A stretch of 64,000 bases of DNA from Setaria digitata. Its lineage: Eukaryota > Nematoda > Chromadorea > Rhabditida > Setariidae. Positions 35,257 through 46,375 of this stretch are shown here, one piece after another (the first letter of the stretch is position 1; every line of letters starts with the position of its first letter). Both the position numbers and the translations under genes were made by a program. The DNA lies in NCBI GenBank assembly GCA_003640385.1, contig RCAB01000027.1, positions 233,101-297,100 of the forward strand, in the 5' to 3' direction. Below the pieces are notes generated by a model, which searched no databases, was not told the DNA's origin, and saw nothing but the letters and a program-made list of their open reading frames with translations.

Positions 35257-38200
35257 TCATAAAACGACCTCATACATCAGATATGCAACATAGAATCGAA
35301 TAAAAAATGCCAAAACTGAAAATGAAACTTGCAATATTAGAAGTGCTTGTGTCAATTTTTTCTCGTGCATTGGACCAGTAAATTTTAAAATCAGATTCAG
35401 TAGCGTTAGGTTGTTGATAACAGTCCACCTGAAGTGAAAAAGAGATTGAAAAATATATGTATACAGTGTAACAGATTACAACACATTCGTTTTCCTCCTC
35501 CAGACAAAAAAAAAAACGGAAAACCGGAAAACCTGCTGTAATTCTCACTCATGCCTCTAAAAAAATTTCAATTCCAAGTATTTAATTCCGCAAAAATAAC
35601 CACGTTAAAATATCAAGAAAAAACTCCTACCTCGCATCATCCTTCTCAATAATTCTCTTGTGTAACAAACCACATACATCCAGAAAATAAAGGACTATCT
35701 TGGTTAAATATCTGATGTCTGGAACAAAAAAATACACCACTAATTAAGGACTTTATATGCATATGATACGTGGCCTGGAAGGATACAAATTTCAGTAAGC
35801 GTGGATTTCGTGACAATTAAAATTATTCGGAAAATCCTTCATCTCAGCGAGCAACAAAGATCTTAAACGAAAAAGAAAGACTGAAAAATATGACCACTTT
35901 CTTTGAATTCGACGGTACTCATATCAACGGTATTAGTTTTGCTATTATACTTCGGTAATCGATGGCGCGGACAGGGTACAAGATGTAAAAGCTGAGGAGC
36001 TGAATATATAAAGTTGATGACCTGCAAAGCAATGTGTTTATAGTTATTTCCAGTGTATCAGATATCACGATTAACTTCAGGAAATATGATACTACCCATC
36101 TGTTTTCTATTTTTGAAGTATTGATTTCCGAGTTCATTATAAAATGATAAAATTAAATTTCCATCAACAATAATTTGAGCGTAGAATGAATGCAGAAATA
36201 AAGTTATTTAGGAAAGACAGTATTCTGCATTCATATTCTCTCCTTCGATATTTCTTAAAATTTCGGTAGCTACGCATGCTGGTAGTTACCAAAGATTAAA
36301 AGAACTTTAAATATATAATATGCACTATCAGTAGCAAATTAACGAAATAAATCGATAGATAAAAATAATGTAAAGAAAATTGAAATCTACCTGTGGAACC
36401 AGAAAAAGCGCCATAGTCTTGCTAAAATGACCGAGGATACAAGCTGATGCCAGAGTCATTCCAGCCCAGTAACAAAACGTATCACCGACAAAAACTCTTG
36501 CTGGATACCTATGCTTGGTTACTTGAAATTCATAAAAAAAAAAAAAAAAAAAAAAAATGAAAAACTGCACAAAAGTAAAAAAGACGGTTAGTTTGGGAAG
36601 AAAGACTGACAAATACAAAATATGACTATTCGAAAGAAAAAAAAAACAATCAAATGCAATTACCAATTGAAAAACAGCAGAACAGAAGTTGTTCCCAAGA
36701 AAGGTAATAGGAAATACAGAGAGAGTGAGTGGTACCACGAAACCAATGGATCCAAACGAAATAACTGCAAGAAGGTGGTGATATTCATTCGGATTTCCTA
36801 ATTTGATCTTCACTATACTTCACAATTCTTTGAATAATGATTTTATAGAGATTTTATTTATAAAAAAATTTATAAAGACTACTTTTAATGATTACAGAAA
36901 AATATATCGAACACAAAGAAGTGCACATTTATTAATTACATGTAAAGAACCAAGTGACTGTAAAGAATGTCCCTGTTAATTACAATACAGCAGCTTATAA
37001 GCTTAATTAAATATTACTGCCAAAACCTTTAAAATCCAGAGCAAGTACTCTTAAAATTTAATTTTTAATTCCAAACATGGAACTCCGTCTTTTGTTCCTT
37101 CATGGTTTTCAGCAGTGCCCGGTGAAACCGAGAATTCTAAAGTGGAAACTTGCTTCGATCGCATTAAAAATAACAACAGAAGCTGCTATTACAAAAGCCT
37201 GTCCAGCTTCAAGCCCATTAATCCCAGCCAGAATATTGATTGCGTTTGTGCAAAACACTACCTGCAACAGTATAACATGCAAGCATTATTACTGCTTGTT
37301 TATTGGAATACAAAAAGGAAAAAATGGAAATTAATATTTTGAGGAAAACGAAACAAATTTAATAATATTCCATGAATTTTTGGAGACTCACCATCATACC
37401 CATATAAACGTAATAAAAAATTCCAATGTCAATGCATTTATCCACCGGAAAAAACCGTTGAGCTAATGAAGGTAATACAATCGTAGCTGAAGAACCTGAA
37501 AAAGATGTCTCTGGGATAAACAATAACTCATAAACCCAGTTAATATGAGCATAGTTAGAAGTATATGATACTTACTAAATCAATGAACTGCAAGAGAAAG
37601 CAAAAACTTTCACGGTACAGCTACAGCTATAAATGAATAGGAAAAAACTTTACCAGATATATAATATACAAGGAGCAATGGAAGCGATGAAAGTGTAGGA
37701 AATAAAAGTTTATGTCTCCACCGTAAATCTAAAACATCATCTGCGAAACCCAGTAAGACTGCCGAACAAATCGCGGTAAGTGCCGATAAGAACATTAAAA
37801 ATTTTTGATGCGGAATAGATGACCTGCAAATTCTTAAATGCTTTCAAACAAGAGAAACAGAAGCCAAATGCAAATGCACGTATTCCATAAAATTTTTAAA
37901 TATATCAATAAAACTTACTCATACTGTGACCACTCATAAACCGGAAATGGTATAAAAATAAACATAACAATTAGATAAACGGCTGCTGATATGACACCAA
38001 TCGGTTCAGGTATAGGAATATTATCGGCCTAAAACAGATATTTGTTGAAAACTATTAGTACAGGATACAGAAGATATCATGGACAAAACAAAAATACGAA
38101 TTCATGAATTTACGAATCTAGCCAGCCTATTGTAAAGAATGATAAAATAACATCACACTCTTTCCGAGACTTTTCCGAATATTTAATTTATGACATGCCT

Positions 38201-38502
38201 ACCCCAATGCTGGTAATCTATTTTAGATCAGGAGAAAATTCTTGATTACGAGAAAAACCATTCTTGATTTCTTTATACAGTAGGAGATGTGAAAGACAAT
38301 TTACCTTACACCGGTCCCTTCCGTACATTTGACGTTTGACAAAAACCGGAATATATTCCAGGATTATATGGTATGAAATATATGCACCCACGCAACTGAG
38401 TAATATGTTTATCCATAGCGACAACATCAGGATGCCTGAAATGATAAGCACCACACTAGAGATAATCGGTATGCCAACCGAGGCCAATCTGATTTCGCAC
38501 AT
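35257..38502 (-). CDS. algn-7: UDP-GlcNAc:dolichyl-P GlcNAc-1-P transferase (DPAGT1/ALG7)
   Basis: Ten exons on minus: 38305-38502, 37919-38028, 37654-37823, 37392-37495, 37129-37261, 36684-36812, 36391-36521, 35895-36021, 35631-35718, 35257-35428; all phases agree, 453 aa. It is the multi-pass ER enzyme that moves GlcNAc-1-P to dolichyl phosphate, the first and tunicamycin-sensitive step of N-glycan precursor assembly. Signatures: [25 protein letters not shown] (about 126-141, with the catalytic DD pair); [19 protein letters not shown] (197-215); [17 protein letters not shown] (287-303); [25 protein letters not shown]; and [19 protein letters not shown] near the end. It is somewhat longer than vertebrate DPAGT1 (about 408 aa), partly from extra residues after the NGLEAGQ helix. 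It is divergent from the NADAR gene and convergent with TANGO2 B. Confidence 0.95.
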
Positions 38503-39661
38503 CGTCCGTACAGCTTGAAAGTTTCAGTAGGCTGAAGACGTTTCGCCCCACAATTATTCTGATCATTGGCTTTACGGAATATAACTACTTTATTACGTAC
38601 TCTAGCCATCCTGAGGGGAATTTCAAAGGATCAGCCACTAGATAAGATAGTTCGACTGGATTGTTTGAGACTGAAGCTGAAAGAGATGTGGTTAACCTCA
38701 TCTAGGACTAAATACGACCACGTCATTTTCTCTTGAAAACAACCGAAAAACTGGCATAGAGGTTCTCACAAATTACTGTTGGGGTTTCGCACAGTTAATT
38801 CCATCCAGATCAAGCAAAAAACAAACGGTATCTCTTAAAAAGACAGCGCTGAATATTATGAACTGCATGCTATCACGGAGACGATTACTATATCACGGTG
38901 CTGATGGCTATAACATTCTGGTCTATTATCCTTCATGACGCAAAAAAAAAAGTTAAAAAACTCAAATAAAAGAGGCTGCTGTTCACCACATCTCATTCTC
39001 CATTCGTTACAAGACTCAAGACGATTCCCATATATATCTCCTCCACTCACACACCAGGAAGCGACCTCTTTGTTTTCATTGTGTTACTCGTAGAGTGACA
39101 TATCGGTTTATATGTAACTCTGATACTTTTGGTCGGATTGAGAGACTGCTACTGAGTTGTGTGTAGTGGGCTTGTTCGTGTGTTTTGGGTGCGAGTTGCT
39201 TCGTTCCTTTCGGGGTTGACATGATGGTGGCATTCGAAGTTCGTTTCGTTCTGAACTTACCAGATGCAGGTGTTGCAGTTGGCTGTGAGCGGTGCTTAAG
39301 GGTGCGTGCTTCTGTAGTCATTCAGGAGACCGAGTCAAGCTCACTGCGTCTAGAACGAACTTTGGTATCGAGCGGTGGCGTTTCTTGATGCGCGAAGTCA
39401 CTCGAAGCACATGCAAGTTTACGTAATCGAGATTGCTTTTAGACATTAACGTACGGCTTCTGGAGTGTGCAGTGGCGAGAGTTATTGCGTAAACAGCCGC
39501 GAGACATTTATGCTGTTAGGCGAGACGAGGAAAAAGGTTGTTAAATACTCTGTACTGTAACGAATTCCATCATTGATTCCTTGTCGCATGTTATTTGCAG
39601 GTTAACTTGCCGTTGTATATGGTGGATATGAGACTGGGTTGTTACTGGAGAAGTGATAATA
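38503..39661. promoter_or_regulatory. Divergent region between DPAGT1 and NADAR genes
   Basis: About 1.16 kb between ATGs read in opposite directions. 39080-39540 is markedly more GC-rich than the window average. It carries overlapping open frames on both strands (39076-39321 minus, 39185-39388 plus), a pattern of composition, not of coding. Most likely this is a bidirectional promoter plus 5-prime UTR. Confidence 0.45.
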
Positions 39662-42620
39662 ATGACAAATATTGTTACAACCGAAAGCGGTGAAAAATTC
39701 ACCTTATTCTTTACTATACGCAGTCCATTTTCCAATTTTCATCCCTGTCGTTTCACAGTATTCGAAGATATCGGTAATGGAAAACCAGAAGAAAGGTGGT
39801 ACTATTCCACCGAACAGTACTACATGTTAGTTTCTCGAACTTTTCGACACCTAGTTAACCCTCTTTTAAACTCTTTGACGACAAGAAAGATAGACTGAGG
39901 ATGAGGAAAATGCTATAGAAGTCAAAATCAGAAGTCACTGAATAGTGGGTAGCTAAGAATAAATAATTAGTTTTATCCTTACTTCCGTTTATTTGGTTAC
40001 ATAAATTGGATTGATTTAAAGTTTTTCCTGAATTTTTTGGTTTTGATATGTTTCTGAAGACACAAATTAGTACCAAAGGAAGCATTGTTCTAATTAGGCT
40101 GCGTTTTCTTTCTAATTATTTAAAAGTGCTAGGAAGTAGATATATTAAGTGTAGTTTTACAGGTACCATAAAGCGCTTTCCGCTGGAGATAATGAAACAG
40201 CGGAGCAAATAGCAAATGAACGTGATGCGCGGAAAATCAAGATGATTTCACGTAACATCAGGAATTTCGAACGCGAAGCGTTCGTTTAAATTTTAATCGA
40301 AAAAGTGGTTTTGATTTAAGTAGATAGCTTTTGTTAACATTAAGAACTATCAAGAGCTAAATTCATGAGTTTATTTGCTCACCCTAATTTCGTTTGCGCT
40401 TCCGGATTATTCTTTTCTGTTACTACCGCATGCTTTCCAACAGCCTCCAATGCATATGGCGGCGTAGGTGGAGTGAAATCCCATTTTCTCAACTATATTG
40501 TTTTCAAAATGGTAATTCAGATGCTCATGAAAGTACGGATTCTTCTTAACGAATCCGTACTTTCATGAGCATCTGAATTGATTTAGGTGTTTTAAACCTA
40601 ATATTCCTTTTGTGTTTAAATGGTTTTTATTACAAATTAGATGGAACAAAATAAGCAGTGATGTAATGAGAAGAGGAAATTTTGCGAAATATACACAGAA
40701 TCCGTTGTTACGGAAGAAACTGTTTTATACGTATGGCAGTACGCTAGTGGAATGTTCACCTACTGATTTGGAATGGGGTATTGGTAAGCTTTTATTATGG
40801 AATGTTAGCTTGTCGACCATACCTGAGATTTGGGTCGAAAATTGTTTGAATGTTTTCTTATCACTGACACCTGTAAGGTCGATTTACTGTTATAATATTT
40901 TAGGTTTGGATATCAACGAACCGGATGCACTCAGTCCATCAAAATGGAGAGGGAAGAATAAACTTGGCCAAATTTTAACTGAAATTCGTGAAGAGCTTTT
41001 ATTAAAGCCAGAGTATGCTCAAGAGGTTAGAAAAACATTTATTGCCATTTTATTTCCAAAGGCTGATTTAAAAAAAAAAAAAAAACACTCCAGGTGAGCG
41101 ACATCTTATCAATGTTGGAGAATTTCGACAGCTTCAGTCGTCAGTTCTTCCTTCCTCCGAAACCTCCAGTTCAACAGTGCAGTTGTCCTTCATCTGGTGA
41201 ATATGATGGAGATTATGAAAAAAGGCGAAGTTTACCGTCTTCTGCAGAAATTGGTCGAACTACTGATGGAAATCGGGATAAGCGTTGTAGTTTGCCGTCG
41301 TATCCATGTGCGGAACGATCCGAAAACATTCCAGATTCTGGTTCGGTGCGTTTTATATATAAATTACTAGTTTGGATTTTTGCATATTTTATCAATTTTC
41401 ATTTTTGTTAATTTTCAGCGAAATGCTTCCAATGCAAAAGTAGAAATTAGCACTTCAGCACCTCACCGGGAAAGATATTCACGGTCATCTCGATCAACTA
41501 GGAAACGTAGTTATCGTCGTATACCATGTTACGACCGGGATCTCAGTCGACGACACAGGTAGCTTAAAATGTTCATTTAAAAATAGTTCGTCAGCGGATG
41601 TCTTTTCTTGCACAAAATGTTTGTTTTTATAATTTGATAACTAAAGTCCGTTTTTGATTAATTCTTGTTCCAAAAAAAATTTCAAATGAAAAAATAGATT
41701 TCAAGTTCCAGCGACGATTCAAAGGATCGGAAAAGGAATGATTTTCGGACGGAAAAGAGAAAGGATTCTTTTACTACAAATAGATCACACCATAGCATGC
41801 AGTCTCGCGCTGGCAAGGATCATAGTAGTTCTGAAAGTGATCGCGAATCTACGAGGTAGAATTTTTTGTGTCTAACAATTAGGTTTTGTTCTATGAGAAT
41901 AAATTATGCTTGTGAACTCAGCAATTTTTAGATATTCGAAACAGCGAAGAATTGATGGTGTCACTGTTGACAGTAATCGCTTCGTCGCATGTCGACGTGT
42001 AAGTCAAATGAGAAAACCAGTCTTCTTTCTTATTCCCATTCATTTTTTAACAACTAATGATTTAGCATATAGTACATTTGAATACTCACACAACTATCGT
42101 ATTAAAACGGGTTTGCCATATAATTCATCAGTCTTCAATCTGCTAGATTGTCTTTTTAAAGTAGTAGTGTTACATTGAAGTTTTTAATTAATATTCTTTA
42201 ATAATATATCTCATTTTGGTTTAACTCACATTAATACTAAATATAATTTAATTATATCTTTAAGCACCATGATTACGATATAAGTTCATCTAGTAGTGAA
42301 GAAAGCTCGAGCTCTATGGACGGAATTGATGGTGGTGAAGTAAAAAAAGCTCTTGAAGATCCTTTCAAAAGTTTACTAGAAAGGCTTCGCAATAAAAAAT
42401 GCGGCATGTGGGAACAATGTGAGCTATTAATATTCCCATTATTAAAAATAAGTTTAATTTTTGTATTTCCTGAAAACTGGATGCAAAGGTTTTTTTTAGG
42501 CTTTGAGAAATTGCCGAAAGACCGCAGTGCCATCCTTCATTTTTTCCTTTTTTTTTTCGTTTTTTAGGTACTCCAGAGAGAATTCGCGATACTAATGGAG
42601 CACTTTCAAGCGATGATTGA
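39662..42620 (+). CDS. NADAR (DUF1768/YbiA-like) domain with RS-like tail (453 aa)
   Basis: Ten exons: 39662-39825, 40163-40279, 40641-40783, 40904-41025, 41094-41345, 41419-41558, 41706-41855, 41932-41998, 42265-42418, 42568-42620; every junction keeps phase, 453 aa. Residues 13-182 are a full NADAR domain: SPFSNFHPCRF, RWYYSTEQYYMYHKAL, WNKISSDVMRRGNFAKYTQN, LVECSPTDLEWGIG and WRGKNKLGQILTEIREELL cover all conserved blocks. Bacterial NADAR/YbiA proteins are N-glycosidases; some remove ADP-ribose from guanine placed by DarT2-type enzymes, others clear damaged riboflavin intermediates. Residues 183-453 are disordered: Ser/Arg-rich (RERYSRSSRSTRKRSYRR), Ser/Asp-rich (SSSSEESSSSMDG), and end TNGALSSDD. 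This suggests a nuclear, perhaps RNA-linked, location, by inference. The next gene, 421 bp downstream on the same strand, could be co-transcribed. Confidence 0.88.
40514..40579. repeat. Perfect 29-bp hairpin in NADAR intron 2
   Basis: Left arm 40514-40542 and right arm 40551-40579 are exact reverse complements over 29 bp, with an 8-base loop (TTCTTAAC). The arms are of mixed composition (AATTCAGATGCTCATGAAAG in the first 20 bases), so this is not a simple AT palindrome. The hairpin sits in the intron 40280-40640. It could be a short MITE, an endogenous small-RNA precursor, a recent snap-back duplication, or an assembly/amplification artefact. Confidence 0.95.
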
Positions 42621-43041
42621 TCTGCATCCATTTCAACAATTAACATGTTTTTCGTAAGGATGACCCTTCTATGGTTCATAGCACTTTTTGTATTTATTAA
42701 TTCTGTGTAGTAAGCGTAATCTTGTCCAAAACTTGCCAGTAACCTCTGTATTTTTTCGGTTGTAGTCAAGTATAGATTTTAAAGTTTCTAAAGGGTTTGG
42801 TTTACGATAATTGTGAGTTATTAGTTCAAAGTTACTAAGGGACCACTCGTTTTAAAGTCCATTTGAAGTGTTGTTTTAGCCTGGATCTTTTGTCAAGTAT
42901 TTTCATTATGCCAGTGCTATACTGCCAGTTTTAAATCATTACGTATGTCGTGGTGGTAATGAACCACTGAAAAGCTACGTTTCCAGTTAGCCCATTCCGT
43001 CTAATCCTTCTAGTTCAAATATTTTTAGTCTTGTCAGAAGT
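42621..43041. other. Short same-strand intergenic gap
   Basis: 421 bases between the NADAR stop and the putative start of the next plus-strand gene. A TTTTTAG at 43023-43029, 12 bases before the ATG at 43042, could be a trans-splice or cis-splice acceptor, in which case the first exon of the next gene may begin further left. Confidence 0.4.
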
Positions 43042-44482
43042 ATGTGGTTATCATTTTTTGGTGGCATGGAATTTTCTTTAGGTCTCTCGCCCTATTTTGA
43101 TGCGGCCCGGTCGTTGCCAGTACCTCACCGCTGTGCGATGTGTGCAGGTCGATTCTCTTAATATTTTACTTTATTAAATAAGACAGTATTTTTTTTTTTT
43201 TTTTTTGTTGAAATTACTGTTAAAATCGAAAAGATTTTTGTATAATTGTTGTTGAATTTGAAGGAAAAGTTTTTGCGTGTATTCAGCTAATGAAAATGTC
43301 TACCTGTGCTGCTATAATTTGCTATGTTTCAAGCACAAAAAAGTTTGTCGAGCATCGTGCCTGTTGTAAATTTCATTTATTTTAACTCTATTTTTAGTAT
43401 TACCTTTCATTCAACAGTTTTTACATTTTTTATTTTGCAAGTTGTATGTTTTAGTCTATCGACCAAGCCGGTAATTTATAAATTCTTTCTTGCGCTTCAG
43501 AGGGTTAATACAATCATTTTTTTTTTTCTATTATATATTTTTATTGCTTTTGGAACTAATTTTATGATTGGTTCTTCATGTATTGCTTTTCTGGTGGTTG
43601 TTATCGTTATAGCATAATAACTGAATGAGGTATTGGTTGATGACTATGGTAATAATCAATAATTGACAGTGATCTCACGATGTCCTTGCTCCTCAGGCAA
43701 TTGTTTCTATTTTTTGAAATCATAAGGAAAATATTATGCTTTTTTGTTTTTTATTTATTTCGCAGTGTTTTCTCCAAATTTATAGTTGCAGTTATGTGCA
43801 TGAAATGAGTTGAGTAAAGATGTGATCGAAGATGACTTCCTCTCATGCATTAAAACTTTCAATTCACATATTTGAAATAGGTTTGAGAGGTGACGTTCTC
43901 TTTGGATTGTCCGGGAAACGACTCTTTCTCCCTTGGCTGAATTGTTATTAACATTTAGCTTAAATCGATGGTCTCATTTGCCAGTTGGGTGTGTCAAGCA
44001 TTGGACTGATGAGGACAGAATGCTTTTAAAGGTGCATGGACCTTCTCATGATACCCGTAGTTCCATGAAGCAGGTATGGGAGAAAAGTGAACTGAATTGA
44101 AAGTAGAGTGTGATTCCGTAGGCTGCTTCATCTCACTTAAACAGTAGCTAGTAGTTTTAATGGTAATGTGAATTATGTAGCCTATTTTTTCAGATGTATA
44201 CGTCGAAAATATTGACTACTACCACCAACCTGTCAATATATCCGGATACATTGGCGTAATGCCTGACAAGGTATTCAAGTTTTTTAAACAGTGGAACGTT
44301 TTTATCCCCGCATTCCACAAACAGTCTTCTTTTTCCTTTCACGAAACATTCTTCCACAGGTAAATGCCTCAAATTTGTCATTGGTTGTTGGTACTCTATG
44401 TATTACAAGTCATTTGACTACAAAGTATTTCCGTTCACAAATTGTTGTGTGTTGCATTACTAGACAATCACAAACGGCATAG
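43042..44482 (+). CDS. Short protein (144 aa), unknown
   Basis: Six exons: 43042-43147, 43881-43943, 43985-44086, 44194-44270, 44292-44359, 44464-44482; phases agree, 144 aa. Exon 1 reads MWLSFFGGMEFSLGLSPYFD ... PHRCAMCAG and exon 2 GLRGDVLFGLSGKRLFLPWL. The best-looking coding part is YVENIDYYHQPVNISGYIGV followed by WNVFIPAFHKQSSFSFHETF. No family is recognised. The donors of exon 2 (TT|GTTATT) and exon 3 (AAAA|GTGAAC) are the uncertain ones; exon 3 could instead end at other in-phase donors. The intron after exon 4 is only 21 bases, which is implausibly short, so exons 4-5 may be continuous with a different frame or mis-modelled. The gene ends 254 bp from a convergent gene. Confidence 0.45.
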
Positions 44483-44736
44483 AAATGAACGAAGCTCTTC
44501 AACAGAGCCGAGAAGTCGTATTTTTCTTTTCTGTTTATATGAAATGGATTACCTGTATTCCAAGTCATTGTTTATAAAAATGATGTACAGAGGAGCGTAA
44601 TGTTTCAAGCTGTTTAAATTATTAACATCTTCTGGAAGCTGAAATTCACTGTTTTAGAAAACGTGCAAATAAACAGAAATTACTTTGCTTCTCGAGAAAA
44701 CAAACCAATTTAAATATTTGTATCTAATTTTTATGA

Positions 44737-46375
44737 TTAAACTGTCTCAATAAAAAACCTGAATTGAAATACAAGAGATGAATTGCAAAAGTTACACATT
44801 ATGTTTTTGGGAGTCATCCGGTCATCTAGAAGCTGCGAAACAAAATTTTACCTCATGATAGAGACGGAAACTTTGGGCAGTCTTTGTTAACAGAATAGAA
44901 GATGACCGAGATTTTTGCCCTAGATAAAACCTGGAAGTAAAAATATTGCTCAAAAAATCAGTAGTGTGAATAAATTTCTCTCAGTGATGATCAAATAGTT
45001 CATTAATGCAAGTTTAAAGATGTTCATAAACAAAACATAGATGCTAACCTACATAGTATTTCCAACTTCGAAATATTTTCTGGAAAAATTTTCTGCGCAT
45101 TATTCCTCAGCGATATAGGTAATTGTTCACGATTAGTTTCGATTGCTGTTTTCTAATAAAATACTGGTAATTAATAGTTCAATTTTCATAATTACAAATT
45201 GTTGGCAAAATTGAAAATCCGATGAAAGTAAAATTAAGGCTTACAACTACCTGCTGCATCGGTTCTTCGTACTTCATAAAAATACTTTCATATTGATTGT
45301 CTGTATGCAGTTTCTGTTGAATACTGCAAAAAATTTATTTATCTTAATATATTTTTATGAATAGCAATTTATTAAGAAGGTGGAAAACTAGTAGTAGTGT
45401 CATATTGTATAGATGCATATTTAAAATTTAAACAGAAATTTATTGGATAAGTTTGATCAAATTTAATATGAACAAAGTTTCTCACTCATTACTTTCTTGC
45501 ATTGTTCGATATTTGTTTGGCGTCGAAATGGCTGGACTTGCGATTGTTGGTTTCACCTTCAGCATGAAAATTCAGTAGATCAGTAAACTAATTAAGTGAG
45601 GAGATTCATGATTTTTTATCACGGCACATCTATCCGTTAAGTTTTAAAAACGGAAACTTCACTAACTTAATAATAATTTTTGTGCAATTCAAATAAATAT
45701 CGGATCTATGGCTTGACCAACCTGATCGAGTAATTCAGTTATTGGCCATAGTGCGCAAATTTCCTTTTTGAATTTCTGAAAATTGTATTTATAAATATGA
45801 GAGCACGATGTTCGTACAGGAATTTCTCAAGAATTTTTAGAGAGGGAACTACTAACAACATTACACAGCTACAGTGATGATTCTATATTATAGATAGTTA
45901 TTGAAAAGAATGCTCTGTTCGTATAATGTCACAATCATCATACTATCGTTAATAAACAATGCCAGCAATATCATTTGGTAAAAATAATTTTTTTCATGTA
46001 AAGTAAAATTCAATCATAATTTTATAAACTTTCCCAAGAAACTCTTACTTGACTGTAATAGTCACTGCATTTAAAGCCGTGTTTGCAGCAAATTATCGAC
46101 TCCTTTGTAAAAAAAACTATAAAAATAGTCTTTTTTTGGATGGAGATCCTGCTTCAAGTTTGAACAAATTTCCCAGACCAAAACTAAACAGTCCAAAAAA
46201 TTGAATGGAAGTTGTAAAAAGATTCTGCTAATTCACCAGGTTCAGAAGATGGCTGGTATTCTTCAGAATTATTAGCGCTACTGTTATCATGAAGCGGTCG
46301 TCGGCCTATTTCGCTTGACGATGCTGCAGCTCCACGCTGCTTGCGCCATTCGATCATAATGTCATCCTTTGTCAT
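44737..46375 (-). CDS. Short protein with Cys/His cluster (207 aa), unknown
   Basis: Eight exons on minus: 46237-46375, 46049-46116, 45722-45775, 45486-45556, 45251-45323, 45049-45092, 44852-44930, 44737-44832; all phases agree, 207 aa. The N-terminus MTKDDIMIEWRKQRGAAASS is followed by an acidic Ser-rich linker. A compact block follows, ESIICCKHGFKCSDYYSQ joined to KFKKEICALWPITELLDQ, which looks conserved, with CC-x-H-x3-C spacing that might bind a metal. Later segments are KLHTDNQYESIFMKYEEP, FYLGQKSRSSSILLTKTAQS and a C-terminal LLDDRMTPKNIMCNFCNSSL carrying CNFC. Seven phase-matched junctions argue for a real gene; I cannot name the family. Small introns (mostly 60-330 bp) are typical of this window. 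Confidence 0.6.

Noticed and set aside
39076..39388. Overlapping plus and minus frames in the DPAGT1/NADAR intergenic region
   Set aside because: Local GC rise opens frames on both strands; neither connects in phase to a neighbouring gene.
42273..42769. Minus-strand frames opposite the NADAR 3-prime exons
   Set aside because: Antisense shadows of the Ser/Glu-rich tail exons, which are phase-matched on plus.
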